Source of the DNA: Alkalibacterium sp. | GTDB taxonomy: Bacteria > Bacillota > Bacilli > Lactobacillales > Carnobacteriaceae_A | Length of the DNA: 43,614 nt | NCBI GenBank assembly: GCA_020832185.1 | Contig: JAFIFE010000019.1 | Location: forward strand, 1 to 43,614 | Direction: 5' to 3' | Shown here: piece by piece, positions 19,655 through 27,820 of the stretch | How the letters are laid out: each line of letters begins with the position of its first letter | Position numbering within the stretch: position 1 is the stretch's first letter | Program-made: the position numbers and the translations under genes | The notes under the pieces: generated by a model | Seen by the model: only the letters and a program-made list of their open reading frames with translations | What the model was told of the DNA's origin: nothing | The model's database searches: none

Positions 19655-20137
19655 TTATGAGTTGTGTCCCCTGGATGCTGAAATGACACAGTCGATAACG
19701 ATCACTGTTCCCAGCAGAATGATAAGATTCTTTTCTTCATGAATGGTGATCTCATAGGAATCTCCCCATGAAATCCATTCTTTATTGATGTCTGCAATGA
19801 CTCTTCCCTGACTCTTTATCACATAGTCATGAGCCATGACGGATCCTTCAATATCCCAGTCCTGTCCATGGATCGTGTAATTTTTTTTGAACAATGCCCA
19901 CTCTTTTTTTATCGTGGCCACTTTTTCATCCCCAATAAATAAATCGAATTCAGGCAATAACTTCCAGAGCTTTTGTTCGATATAAAGCACTTCTTTGTTT
20001 TGCTGATCATACACTCTTAATTTTTTGGCGAACGTTAAAAACTCGCCTTCTACGGTATAACGGTCTGCCTCATTTTCATCTTTTACTGTAAAACGGTCCT
20101 TTAAAGAAAACACCTGCTGCTTAATAAATAGACGCAT
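19655..20137 (-). CDS. LURP-one-related (tubby-like fold) protein
   Basis: 160 residues. The pattern MRLFIKQQVFSLKDRFTVKD ... YTVEGEF ... LYIEQKLWKLLPEFDLF matches the LURP-one-related family (YxjI type), a 12-stranded barrel with a central C-terminal helix related to tubby and scramblase folds. The hydrophobic stretch LIILLGTVIVIDCVIS near the C-terminus would be that helix. The biochemical role in bacteria is not established. It begins 3 bases after the ftsW stop with its Shine-Dalgarno (GAGAGGA) inside ftsW, so it is translationally linked to rodA-ftsW and may act at the cell envelope; that is inference. Confidence 0.85.
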   Translation of the reverse strand: MRLFIKQQVFSLKDRFTVKDENEADRYTVEGEFLTFAKKLRVYDQQNKEVLYIEQKLWKLLPEFDLFIGDEKVATIKKEWALFKKNYTIHGQDWDIEGSVMAHDYVIKSQGRVIADINKEWISWGDSYEITIHEEKNLIILLGTVIVIDCVISASRGHNS

Positions 20138-20140
20138 GGT

Positions 20141-21313
20141 TTACTGTCCTCTCTCATTCAGTTTCATAGCTTTCTGATAATTGATGCGTGCTGATACATT
20201 GGCAACCAACCCTAAGGAAGCGGACAAAACAATCATACTCGATCCGCCAAAACTGATGAACGGAAACGTCAGTCCAGTAATCGGCATCACACCGATCACC
20301 CCACCCAAGTTGATAAAAGCCTGTACCATAAACATGGTCGCAATCCCAATACACAAGAGTGAATCAAATGAGTTCGTCGATCGAATCGAGGTCAGGAAGA
20401 GACGGGATGCCAACAACGTAAACGTCGACAGCAACACGAATATGCCAAACAATCCAAATTCTTCTCCAATAATCGAGACAATAAAATCGGTGTACGGAAA
20501 AGGCAAGAATCCAGTCTTTTGAACACTGTTCCCAAATCCGACCCCAAATAGTCCCCCACGACTCAACGCATAATAGGAATGAACCAGCTGCATGCCTGCT
20601 CCTTCAGCCAGAGTGAATGGATCCCAGAAACCTAAGAAACGGTTATATCGGTACTCATTCAGGAAAAACAAACGCGTGCCGAATGTTCTGATTAATTGAG
20701 ATAGACCAATCAGTCCGGTCATCCCAATCAGTCCAAAACTGAAGCCAAGTTTCGGGGACACCCCACTTGCAAAAATCATGATCGCCCCAATCAGTACGAT
20801 GATAAACGATGACCCCGTATCCGGTTGAATATAAATAAACAGAACGATAAAGGAAACGAGAATCAGCGGTGCACCTATGGCATTGAAAAAATTCTCTGCG
20901 ATTTTACGCTGTTTTTTAGACAGGATATACGCTAAATACCAGATGACCATAAATTTGGCGAATTCAGCGGGTTGTATATTAAAGAACGGTGTTTCGATCC
21001 ATCGTCTTGCTCCGTAAATTTCTCGTCCAAATATCAATAGGACTAGAAGCGAGAGCGCCGTAATGACAATACCCCATATCACCAGCTTTTTATTCTTCAG
21101 CAATTTTATAGGGAAGAAAAAAGCAAACAGGAACACAGCATACCCTATTACGACATACATCGACTGTCTCGGAAGATAATGATGCGGGTTCCCATAATCA
21201 TTCAGCGCACTGTAACTACTCGCACTATAAACCATAATGATACTAAAAAGTGTCATCGCAAGATAAGGCACAATAATTAGTTTGTCTACATATTTTATTC
21301 GTTCACGTATCAT
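20141..21313 (-). CDS. ftsW: FtsW/RodA/SpoVE (SEDS) family protein, FtsW-like
   Basis: Multipass peptidoglycan glycosyltransferase (SEDS). 390 residues with about 10 membrane segments. Key motifs are ARRWIETPFFNIQPAEFAKF, the large extracellular loop GFGNSVQKTGFLPFPYTDFI and SIIGEEFGLFG, and ITGLTFPFISFGGSS near the end. The TDFI/GEE loop and the GLTFPFIS form favour FtsW over RodA. The ATG at 21311-21313 has GAGAGGA upstream and lies 29 bases after rodA. No partner penicillin-binding protein is adjacent. Whether it is the main divisome FtsW or a second paralogue cannot be told from this window. Confidence 0.88.
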   Translation of the reverse strand: MIRERIKYVDKLIIVPYLAMTLFSIIMVYSASSYSALNDYGNPHHYLPRQSMYVVIGYAVFLFAFFFPIKLLKNKKLVIWGIVITALSLLVLLIFGREIYGARRWIETPFFNIQPAEFAKFMVIWYLAYILSKKQRKIAENFFNAIGAPLILVSFIVLFIYIQPDTGSSFIIVLIGAIMIFASGVSPKLGFSFGLIGMTGLIGLSQLIRTFGTRLFFLNEYRYNRFLGFWDPFTLAEGAGMQLVHSYYALSRGGLFGVGFGNSVQKTGFLPFPYTDFIVSIIGEEFGLFGIFVLLSTFTLLASRLFLTSIRSTNSFDSLLCIGIATMFMVQAFINLGGVIGVMPITGLTFPFISFGGSSMIVLSASLGLVANVSARINYQKAMKLNERGQ

Positions 21314-21342
21314 ACTGCCAGTCCTCTCTTACTCTTAACTTA

Positions 21343-22536
21343 CTATGAACCCGGGTGGAACTCTTCCCCTTCTCCAGAGAAGAAGTAGGATTTATGGTGG
21401 TATCTCATCGACATGATCAACCCAATGCCCATCATGTTCCCGAGCAGTGAGGATCCCCCCTGTGAAACGAACGGCAGCGGAATCCCTGTCATAGGAAGTA
21501 AACCGATGTTCATTCCTATATTTTCCAGTACGTGAAAGACGATCATCATAATAACGCCTGTTGCGATATATGCATAGAACTCATTTCGTGTATCGTACAC
21601 TACTTTGATCATTTGATACACCAGTACGAAGTAAATAAATATGAGGAACGCTCCTCCTGCAAACCCGAAGTTCTCACCTATAGTCGCAAATATCATATCG
21701 GATTCTCTAACCGGTACATACACTTCGCTGACTCCAAATCCTTTACCGAAGACCCCTCCGGATCCGATCGCTTTAAATGTCTGAACAATCTGGTAAGATG
21801 AACCACTGGTTCCCTGATGAGGATTCAGCCAGGTATCGATACGTGCAAACTGATACGGTCTGAACAGGCCGGTATTCAGCAATAATTCCCTATTGTAAAC
21901 AACTAAAATGATAAGTGTCAGTCCTATAGTCGTGACAACCATGAATACCGGAAGGAGAATCTGCCATTTGATGCCTGATAATAGGATAACACCTATCAGT
22001 ATGGCTGTGTATACAAGCGCAGTTCCTAAGTCCCGCTGCATAAATACAATAACCACAGGGATCAGTCCGACTAAAGACAGCTTCCCAATCAAAAGAAAAT
22101 CAGTCTGATATTCTCGCACTCGATACATGCTGTTATGTCTTGTAATTGTTTTAGCCAGCATGAGAATATAAGGGATTTTTACAAACTCGGACGGCTGAAC
22201 TGTCCCCAGTGGACCTAAGGTGACCCACCTGTTCCCTCCTGTTTTGGCTGCTATTTCTCTGTCATAAAATACAAGAGTCAGTAATAGAATGATGACACCG
22301 ATAATATAGAGATAGGTGGTCATTTTCCATAGCTGCTCTGAATCGAACTGCATAATGACCAGCACCGCAATCACTCCAATCCCATACCAGAGTATTTGCC
22401 TGATTGTCATGCCTATCGCATTGTCCTGTATCAAAACGGTGGTGGAGTAAATAGAGAGTATACTGATAATGGCTAACAACATGACGGATAAAACAATGCC
22501 GTAATCTATTCGTTGAGGATATTTTTCATTTTTCAT
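21343..22536 (-). CDS. rodA: Rod-shape SEDS glycosyltransferase RodA
   Basis: Elongasome peptidoglycan polymerase; 397 residues from the chosen start. Motifs are GGNRWVTLGPLGTVQPSEFVK, the loop GFGVSEVYVPVRESDMIFATIGENFGFAG and GIPLPFVSQGGSS, the last two being RodA-type. The frame is open 34 codons upstream to an ATG at 22638. AAAGG lies 9 bases before ATG 22534-22536 and only 3 bases before the alternative ATG 22540-22542, while the farther ATG has no Shine-Dalgarno. It is first in the rodA-ftsW-LURP operon, downstream of the rplL terminator; a convincing promoter was not found in the ~130-base gap. Confidence 0.9.
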   Translation of the reverse strand: MKNEKYPQRIDYGIVLSVMLLAIISILSIYSTTVLIQDNAIGMTIRQILWYGIGVIAVLVIMQFDSEQLWKMTTYLYIIGVIILLLTLVFYDREIAAKTGGNRWVTLGPLGTVQPSEFVKIPYILMLAKTITRHNSMYRVREYQTDFLLIGKLSLVGLIPVVIVFMQRDLGTALVYTAILIGVILLSGIKWQILLPVFMVVTTIGLTLIILVVYNRELLLNTGLFRPYQFARIDTWLNPHQGTSGSSYQIVQTFKAIGSGGVFGKGFGVSEVYVPVRESDMIFATIGENFGFAGGAFLIFIYFVLVYQMIKVVYDTRNEFYAYIATGVIMMIVFHVLENIGMNIGLLPMTGIPLPFVSQGGSSLLGNMMGIGLIMSMRYHHKSYFFSGEGEEFHPGS

Positions 22537-22668
22537 TTTCATCGGCCTTTCTTCTGTCGATTCATTTCTGGTAAACATTTTTATAGGGATACGTTCAAAG
22601 ACACATTTTATCAAATATGCAGCCTTATTCCTATACAATCTTTAAAATGACACAAAAAAGTAGAATGC

Positions 22669-22709
22669 AAAAACCCCCTTTGTCATAATTAGCTTACAAC
22701 AAAGGGGGG
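22669..22709 (-). terminator. rplJ-rplL operon terminator
   Basis: On the minus strand CCCCCTTTGT (22699-22708) pairs perfectly with ACAAAGGGGG (22674-22683), followed by TTTTT. It lies 32 bases after rplL. Confidence 0.92.
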
Positions 22710-22740
22710 TATTTAAAAGTTAAATTTTAGAAAACTAAAA

Positions 22741-23106
22741 TTATTTAACTTCTACAGAAGCTCCAGCTTCTTCTAATTTAGCTTTCAATTCTTCAGCGTC
22801 ATCTTTAGAAATGTCTTCTTTGATTGCTGAAGGTGCGCCGTCTACTAATGCTTTAGCTTCTTTCAAGCCAAGACCTGTAGCTTCACGAACTGCTTTGATT
22901 ACTTTGATTTTTGCTGATCCAGCAGATGTTAATTCTACTGTAAATTCAGTTTGTTCTGCTTCTGCTGCTGCTCCAGCTCCTGCTGCTGCTACTGGTGCTG
23001 CTGCTTCAACGCCAAATTCTTCTTCAATTGCGCTTACTAAATCATTTAATTCAACAACTGTTGACTCTTTCAAGTCAGCAATGATTTTTTCGATATCTAA
23101 TGCCAT
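22741..23106 (-). CDS. rplL: 50S ribosomal protein L7/L12 (bL12)
   Basis: Stalk protein that recruits GTPase translation factors. 121 residues: N-terminal dimerisation domain ([23 protein letters not shown]), Ala/Gly-rich hinge ([17 protein letters not shown], about 34-50) and the C-terminal domain with [27 protein letters not shown] strong GGAGGAAAAC lies before the ATG. It follows rplJ after 94 bases. Terminated by the hairpin at 22669-22709, so it is not co-transcribed with ybxB-rpoB as it can be in Bacillus. Confidence 0.98.
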   Translation of the reverse strand: MALDIEKIIADLKESTVVELNDLVSAIEEEFGVEAAAPVAAAGAGAAAEAEQTEFTVELTSAGSAKIKVIKAVREATGLGLKEAKALVDGAPSAIKEDISKDDAEELKAKLEEAGASVEVK

Positions 23107-23200
23107 TTTTGTTTTCCTCCGTTTAATTTAATAGTTTGTTTTTGTAATTCAGACGGCTGTACACATGTATAGCTGACTGTTAATCGACTCGACTGCTTGA

Positions 23201-23713
23201 TTAAGCAGCTTCCTCTTCTTCTGCTTTTTTCTCTGCAACGGCTTTGACAGCCAAAGCAGTGTTTCGCATAGGTGCTTGAAGTACAGATAATAGCATTGAA
23301 AGTAGGCCTTCGCGACTTGGAAGTGTTGCAATTTTGTTGATTTGCTCAACGCTGGCAACTTTACCTTCGATCACGCCACCTTTAATTTCAAGTGCAGCTG
23401 CATCTTTTGCAAATTCTGCGATGATTTTAGCAGGTGCTACGACTTCTTCGTTACTGAATGCTACAGCTGTAGGTCCTCTGAAGACATCTACTAATTCTGT
23501 TAATCCAGCAGCTTCTGAAGCACGACGCAACATAGAATTTTTTAGTACGCGCATTTCGATTCCTGCTTCACGTAATTGCTTACGTAACTCAGTTACCTCG
23601 CCTACTGAAAGTCCACGGTAATCTACTACGACTACTGCTTGTGCATCTTCAAATTTTTTCGTAAGATCTTTAACGATCTCCTCTTTTTTTGCAATGACAC
23701 TTGGTTTACTCAT
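23201..23713 (-). CDS. rplJ: 50S ribosomal protein L10 (uL10)
   Basis: Base of the ribosomal stalk; binds 23S rRNA and L12 dimers. 170 residues, typical for Firmicutes. The N-terminal globular part has [24 protein letters not shown] and [19 protein letters not shown] follows, and a C-terminal Ala/Lys/Glu-rich helix ([13 protein letters not shown]) serves as the L12-binding spine. Shine-Dalgarno CAGGAGGTG. It lies downstream of an L10 leader with terminator, by which L10 (with L12) is known to control the operon. Confidence 0.98.
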   Translation of the reverse strand: MSKPSVIAKKEEIVKDLTKKFEDAQAVVVVDYRGLSVGEVTELRKQLREAGIEMRVLKNSMLRRASEAAGLTELVDVFRGPTAVAFSNEEVVAPAKIIAEFAKDAAALEIKGGVIEGKVASVEQINKIATLPSREGLLSMLLSVLQAPMRNTALAVKAVAEKKAEEEEAA

Positions 23714-23788
23714 TGATGTTTCACCTCCTGATCGATTGAAATGAGGATTAAATTTTTACGTCATATCTCTAAACGAAATAATTGGTAT

Positions 23789-23983
23789 AAAAAAACCCCA
23801 TGTCACCGTAGACATAGAGAGAGTGTAAGTTGATTATTCATCACTTTATCCTCGGTATGATATTAAGGCTTTCGCCACATACTGTCTTCGGTATTATTAA
23901 GTTATTTAATGGCCTTGAAGATCCTTCAACACCGGTATAACTGTCATTCATCAATGTATTCAATTAAGGTTAATGCCTTAACC
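23789..23983 (-). promoter_or_regulatory. L10 (rplJL) leader RNA with attenuator terminator
   Basis: The roughly 270-base rplJ leader contains hairpins GGTTAA-GGCA-TTAACC (23968-23983) and TTGAAG-GAT-CTTCAA, and a region of paired ACCGAAGACAGTATG/CATACCGAGGATAAAG elements typical of the L10-binding kink-turn. It ends in a terminator in which CTCTATGTC pairs with GACATGGGG (23796-23819), followed by TTTTTTT (23789-23795). This matches the known L10-leader architecture; exact pairing was judged by eye. Confidence 0.85.
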
Positions 23984-23989
23984 TGCATA

Positions 23990-24018
23990 AGTATAGCAAG
24001 CTATACCCAGCAGGTCAA
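23990..24018 (-). promoter_or_regulatory. rplJ-rplL promoter
   Basis: On the minus strand TTGACC (24013-24018), 17 bases, then TATACT (23990-23995), starting in the gap after rplA. A palindrome GTATAGC-AA-GCTATAC (23991-24006) overlaps spacer and -10, like the dyad at the tuf promoter. Confidence 0.8.
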
Positions 24019-24033
24019 GAGAAATTAACATTT

Positions 24034-24729
24034 TTATTTAAGAACTGTTCCTGTGTCTACTTTAACTCCAGGACCAAACGTGCTGGCAACTGCCATGTTC
24101 TTGATGTAAACACCTTTAGAACTTGCAGGTTTAGCTTTTACGATTGTATCGTGTAGAGCTTGTAAGTTTTCTTGCAGTTTTTCAAGATCAAATGATACTT
24201 TACCAATTGGCACGTGTACATTTGACTGACGGTCAACACGATAAGTGACTTGACCAGCTTTAATATCGTTAACAGCTTTTGCAACATCAGGTGTTACAGT
24301 CCCTGTTTTAGGGTTAGGCATTAAACCTTTAGGTCCTAAGACACGTCCAAGTTTACCTACTTCAGCCATCATGTCTGGTGCAGCAACGACTACGTCGAAG
24401 TCTAACCATCCACCTTGTACTTTTTCAACAAGATCGCTTTCGCCAACGAAATCTGCGCCTGCTTCTTCAGCAGCTTTAGCAGCGTCACCTTTTGCGAATA
24501 CGATAACTGTTTGAGTTTTACCTGTACCATGTGGCAATACCATTGCTCCACGGATTTGCTGATCAGCTTGTTTAGGGTCTACACCTAGTCGGTATGCTAC
24601 TTCAATGGTAGCGTCGAATCCAGCGTAGTCGATTTCTTTAACTAATTCTAATGCTTCTTTTGCGTCATATTGTTTCTCGCGATCTACTTTTTCCAAAGCA
24701 GCTGCGAACTTTTTACTCTTTTTCGCCAT
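24034..24729 (-). CDS. rplA: 50S ribosomal protein L1 (uL1)
   Basis: Forms the mobile L1 stalk at the ribosomal E site. 231 residues, normal length. It begins [20 protein letters not shown]; conserved blocks are [20 protein letters not shown] and the RNA-binding region [19 protein letters not shown]. The start has a strong AAGGAGGAAATAAT. It follows rplK after 146 bases with an RNA structure in between. The rplJ promoter overlaps the gap after its stop; no terminator separates them. Confidence 0.98.
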   Translation of the reverse strand: MAKKSKKFAAALEKVDREKQYDAKEALELVKEIDYAGFDATIEVAYRLGVDPKQADQQIRGAMVLPHGTGKTQTVIVFAKGDAAKAAEEAGADFVGESDLVEKVQGGWLDFDVVVAAPDMMAEVGKLGRVLGPKGLMPNPKTGTVTPDVAKAVNDIKAGQVTYRVDRQSNVHVPIGKVSFDLEKLQENLQALHDTIVKAKPASSKGVYIKNMAVASTFGPGVKVDTGTVLK

Positions 24730-24780
24730 TATTATTTCCTCCTTATTGTGGTATTAACGGTTTAACCTCCCACTTGATCT

Positions 24781-24849
24781 CCGCAAAAGCGCAGGGACTA
24801 TTCAGTCTCTACAGCTTAGTAGAAAAGGATCGCTTTTCTGTGGTTGCGG
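24781..24849 (-). other. Structured spacer between rplK and rplA
   Basis: Read on minus: CCGCAA...TTGCGG (24844-24849 with 24781-24786), AAAAGCG...CGCTTTT and an inner AGAGACT-GAAT-AGTCCCT hairpin. The right arm GCGCTTTTGCGG can pair with either of two left segments, so alternative folds compete. It lies in the 146-base gap before rplA, which holds no gene. Confidence 0.5.
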
Positions 24850-24875
24850 AGGCAGCAAGCAATGGGGTGAACTCA

Positions 24876-25301
24876 TTATCCTTCGACAGTGAATCCCATA
24901 CTACGTGCTGTACCTTCAACCATGCGCATTGCTGCTTCAACTGAAGCTGCGTTTAGGTCTTCCATTTTTGTTTCAGCGATTTCTCTTACTTGAGCGCTAG
25001 TTACAGATGCCACTTTTTTAGTGTTTGGTTCTCCAGAACCAGACTCAACGCCAGCTGCTTTTTTAAGCAAGATTGCTGCAGGTGGTGTTTTAGTGATGAA
25101 TGTAAATGAACGGTCTTCATATACTGAAATAACTACAGGAATGATCATTCCTGCCTGGTCTGCTGTACGAGCGTTAAACTCTTTACAGAATCCCATAATG
25201 TTTACTTGTGCTTGTCCTAATGCTGGTCCTACTGGGGGTGCTGGGTTAGCTTTCCCTGCAGGTATTTGCAGTTTCACAAGGTTTACTACTTTTTTTGCCA
25301 C
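24876..25301 (-). CDS. rplK: 50S ribosomal protein L11 (uL11), GTG start
   Basis: Binds the GTPase-associated centre of 23S rRNA. 141 residues beginning [18 protein letters not shown], with [24 protein letters not shown] and the C-terminal RNA-binding domain ending [17 protein letters not shown]. The open frame extends 21 codons upstream, but AAGGAGG spaced 8 bases before GTG 25299-25301 and the family N-terminus fix the start. It is the first of rplK-rplA. The preceding 149 bases contain a paired leader structure. Confidence 0.97.
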   Translation of the reverse strand: MAKKVVNLVKLQIPAGKANPAPPVGPALGQAQVNIMGFCKEFNARTADQAGMIIPVVISVYEDRSFTFITKTPPAAILLKKAAGVESGSGEPNTKKVASVTSAQVREIAETKMEDLNAASVEAAMRMVEGTARSMGFTVEG

Positions 25302-25324
25302 GAGACATACCTCCTTGATTTTTG

Positions 25325-25431
25325 TCCGCGAGTGGTTAAATGAGGTTAATATTTCCTCTCCCACCTATTTCCATGCACACTAAATACACATGCGTATACA
25401 GGGCGCACTGACATAGCTTACCACTCACGGA
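25325..25431 (-). other. Long-range stem in the rplK leader
   Basis: On the minus strand TCCGTGAGTGGT (25420-25431) pairs over 12 positions, one G-U, with ACCACTCGCGGA (25325-25336), closing an ~83-base loop just before the rplK ribosome-binding site. In E. coli L1 represses rplK-rplA by binding the rplK leader, so an autogenous site is plausible here. No L1-site consensus was verified. Confidence 0.5.
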
Positions 25432-25450
25432 TTAGTTTTGCAATACTTAA

Positions 25451-26005
25451 TTAGTCATCCAGCTTAGAGATCTGGTTGTAATCCAGTTCAGCGTTTGTTT
25501 CGCGTCCGAACATCTCAACTGATGCTTTGACTTTCCCTTTTTCGCTTTCAAGTTCTGTAACGGTTCCTTCCATTCCAGCAAATGCTCCGCCAACGATTTT
25601 GATGCGCTCGCCCACTTCAACATTCATCTCGATTTTACGCGGGTTGATTCCCATGCTGCGCAGAATCTGATCGATCTCTTCAGGTAGTAATGGTGACGGC
25701 TTGCTTCCGGCTCCATGTGACCCGACGAATCCCGTCACACCTGGTGTGTTTCTGACAATGTACCACGCGTCATCTGACATGATCATTTCGATCAATACAT
25801 ACCCGGGGAAAATCTTTTCTGTTCCAGTCGTCGTCTTTCCGTCCTTTTCTTCTGTTACTTCTTCTTCAGGAATGATCATCTGCAGGATGTGTTCTTCCAT
25901 TCCCATACTTTTAGCACGAGACTCCAAGTTTTGTTTCACTTTATTTTCGTATCCGGAATAGGTGTGCAGCACATACCAGGCTTTTGAGGTTTCTAATTCG
26001 TTCAT
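25451..26005 (-). CDS. nusG: Transcription termination/antitermination factor NusG
   Basis: Universal RNA-polymerase-associated elongation factor. 184 residues: NGN domain (KAWYVLHTYSGYENKVKQNL at ~9-28, FPGYVLIEM, NTPGVTGFVG) and a C-terminal KOW domain (VGERIKIVGGAFAGMEGTV). The ATG has GAAGGAG upstream. Unlike the usual tight secE-nusG pair, 138 bases separate it from secE, and those contain a candidate promoter and an intrinsic terminator. nusG expression may thus depend on read-through, and in Firmicutes NusG itself influences termination. Confidence 0.98.
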   Translation of the reverse strand: MNELETSKAWYVLHTYSGYENKVKQNLESRAKSMGMEEHILQMIIPEEEVTEEKDGKTTTGTEKIFPGYVLIEMIMSDDAWYIVRNTPGVTGFVGSHGAGSKPSPLLPEEIDQILRSMGINPRKIEMNVEVGERIKIVGGAFAGMEGTVTELESEKGKVKASVEMFGRETNAELDYNQISKLDD

Positions 26006-26042
26006 AATTAACTCCTTCTATTGGTCGTTTTATTTTTATACT

Positions 26043-26078
26043 AAAAAAACCTTCTCCATTTGATAGGAAGAAAGGTTT
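26043..26078 (-). terminator. Intrinsic terminator between secE and nusG
   Basis: On the minus strand AACCTT..CTTCC pairs with GGAG-AAGGTT, followed by TTTTTTT (26043-26049), ending about 37 bases before the nusG start codon. It could end the rpmG-secE transcript, attenuate nusG, or both. Confidence 0.82.
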
Positions 26079-26098
26079 TTCGTCAGCTCTCGTTACGT

Positions 26099-26128
26099 AG
26101 TATAGCACGCACCAAGGGAAATTGCCAC
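26099..26128 (-). promoter_or_regulatory. Candidate nusG promoter
   Basis: On the minus strand GTGGCA (26123-26128), 18 bases, then TATACT (26099-26104) preceded by TGC, an extended -10. The predicted start site is only about 15 bases before the terminator hairpin at 26043-26078. Confidence 0.55.
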
Positions 26129-26143
26129 TGGATTTAGGGTCTG

Positions 26144-26320
26144 TCAAATTATATTCAATAAAAAGGTGATCACTGTATCCGCTGCATAAAAGAAGACACC
26201 GAAGAATGCCATAACGCCAAATACTGTTGCTGTATTTTTCTTCATTGCGTCTTTTTTAGGCCAGGTTGTTTCTTTTAATTCATGTTTTACTTCACCAAGA
26301 AAAGTCTTTACTTTATTCAT
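26144..26320 (-). CDS. secE: Preprotein translocase subunit SecE
   Basis: Essential component of the SecYEG channel. 58 residues: MNKVKTFLGEVKHELKETTW, then P-KK, followed by a single membrane segment (VFGVMAFFGVFFYAADTVIT). The amphipathic helix with E-x-K-x-x-x-W-P is the SecE signature, and length and single-TM topology fit Gram-positive SecE. Shine-Dalgarno GGAG before ATG 26318-26320. It follows rpmG after 31 bases and belongs to the conserved rpmG-secE-nusG string. Confidence 0.95.
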   Translation of the reverse strand: MNKVKTFLGEVKHELKETTWPKKDAMKKNTATVFGVMAFFGVFFYAADTVITFLLNII

Positions 26321-26351
26321 GAAGAGCTCCTTTCACATCAGATCGATTCGT

Positions 26352-26501
26352 TTATTTCGTTTCTCTGTGTAATGTGTGTTGTTTACAATATCGGCAATAT
26401 TTTTTAATTTCCAGGCGTTCAGTACGGACTTTCTCGCCTACTTCTTTCGTGTAGTTCCTGGATCCGCATTCTGTACACGCTAATGCTAATTTCTTTTTCA
26501 T
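26352..26501 (-). CDS. rpmG: 50S ribosomal protein L33 (bL33), zinc-binding form
   Basis: 49 residues: [20 protein letters not shown] ... [20 protein letters not shown]. Two CxxC pairs (ACTEC, YCRYC) make this the zinc-containing paralogue. Most Firmicutes also have a zinc-free copy elsewhere. Shine-Dalgarno GTGAGGA lies before ATG 26499-26501. It is the first gene after a clear promoter, followed by secE. Confidence 0.95.
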   Translation of the reverse strand: MKKKLALACTECGSRNYTKEVGEKVRTERLEIKKYCRYCKQHTLHRETK

Positions 26502-26552
26502 GATTACATCCTCACTTCAACTGACTCTTAACCATATTTTATAGTCTTTTAT

Positions 26553-26581
26553 ACTTTACCATTTACTGAAAACACTGTCAA
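26553..26581 (-). promoter_or_regulatory. rpmG-secE promoter
   Basis: Perfect TTGACA (minus; 26576-26581), 17 bases, then TAAAGT (26553-26558). The -35 begins 7 bases after the apbE stop, and no apbE terminator is visible, so apbE transcripts may run into rpmG. Confidence 0.75.
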
Positions 26582-26587
26582 TTAGGC

Positions 26588-27646
26588 TTAGTTTATCTTC
26601 TCAAAGTCATTGTCGTTAATTTGAACACTTTCGTGAACGCCGTCTGACGCAAAGACTTCTTTTTCGTTCGTCACATAGATCACTTCAACGCCTTCGAGTC
26701 CATTAATATACTCGAGCCCTGCGTCTACGCCAAGAGAGAATGCAATGTTTGCCAGCGCATCTGCATCCATCGCATTATCTGCAATGATACTGATGCCTGA
26801 AATATTGTTATCGATTGGATATCCAGTATCCGGGTTCATCAAGTGGTGGTATTCATTATCTCCGTCACGGATAAGTCGTTCATATACACCAGATGTCACG
26901 ATTGCTTTGTCAGATACAGGAACCATGCCCAAGATTTCGCCACGCTCACCGTAAGGATTCTGAATCCCGACGTTCCACGGCTCATCTTCGCCACGCGTGC
27001 TATTCCCCACGACCACAATGTCTCCACCTAGATCGATGATTGCGGTATTAACGCCTTCTTCTACTAATACACGGGCTGCTTCATCAGTGATATACCCTTT
27101 AGCAATCGCCCCCAGGTCCAAGACCATGCCTTCTTCCTGTAAGTAAATCGTCTGGTTCTCTTCATCCAGTTCAACCATACGGTAATCCACTACGTTCAGA
27201 ACTTCTGCAAGTTCATCAGCATCTGGTACGGCAGCATAATCCTGCCCTATTCCCCATAAGCTGGTGACCGCTCCAATTGTTGGATCAAAGCTGCCATCTG
27301 ATTCCTCTGCATAGTATAACGCTCTTTCCATCACGTGAAAGACTTCTTCTGAAACTGCCACAGGCTCGATGCCTGCCTGGCGGTTCACTTCGGATATTTC
27401 TGATTCAGGGTTCTGCATCGCAAACCATTCATCCAGTTCCTGCACACGGTCAAATGCTTTGTCCAGTGCCTCTTCTTTTCCTTCATTATAGACACGAATA
27501 TTCGCGACGGTTCCAAGTAAAAATTCTGTACGGTCATAAGGTTCTTCTGCCAGCCCTCTAGGATCCTCTTCTTCGCACGCAAGGAGTCCCATTGAGAATA
27601 ATGGCACAAACAGTGTTAATAGCACTTTATTATTTCTGGTCAACAT
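26588..27646 (-). CDS. apbE: FAD:protein FMN transferase (ApbE), lipoprotein
   Basis: Attaches FMN covalently to Thr/Ser residues of extracytoplasmic redox proteins using FAD. 352 residues. The N-terminal signal ends in a lipobox, SMGLLAC, so it is anchored on the outer face of the membrane. ApbE landmarks are LGTVANIRVY, DPTIGAVTSLWGIG, VLDLGAIAKGYITDEAA, AIIDLGGDIVVVG and the metal-binding DADALANIAFSLG. ATG 27644-27646 has GGAAGG 9 bases upstream; ATGs at 27652 and 27664 are possible. It is divergent from a Gx-transporter gene. No obvious flavinylated target is encoded in this window. Confidence 0.9.
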   Translation of the reverse strand: MLTRNNKVLLTLFVPLFSMGLLACEEEDPRGLAEEPYDRTEFLLGTVANIRVYNEGKEEALDKAFDRVQELDEWFAMQNPESEISEVNRQAGIEPVAVSEEVFHVMERALYYAEESDGSFDPTIGAVTSLWGIGQDYAAVPDADELAEVLNVVDYRMVELDEENQTIYLQEEGMVLDLGAIAKGYITDEAARVLVEEGVNTAIIDLGGDIVVVGNSTRGEDEPWNVGIQNPYGERGEILGMVPVSDKAIVTSGVYERLIRDGDNEYHHLMNPDTGYPIDNNISGISIIADNAMDADALANIAFSLGVDAGLEYINGLEGVEVIYVTNEKEVFASDGVHESVQINDNDFEKIN

Positions 27647-27679
27647 CTTCATTTTCCTTCCCATTCATTTTCTCTGTAC

Positions 27680-27708
27680 ATCTTACAGTAAAAGTGTTAC
27701 TCTGTCTA
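27680..27708 (-). promoter_or_regulatory. Candidate apbE promoter
   Basis: On the minus strand TAGACA (27703-27708), 17 bases, then TAAGAT (27680-27685). A CTATAATA further upstream (about 27750) is an alternative -10. No convincing plus-strand promoter for the Gx gene was found in this 174-base gap. Confidence 0.45.
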
Positions 27709-27820
27709 TGTTTTCACAAGATTAGAATCAGAATAAAATTACTTTAATTATTATAGATAGAAAAGACGATTTGTGGCACAATGAAGCCAACCTTACTCAA
27801 CTTAGAAAAGAAGGATCAAT

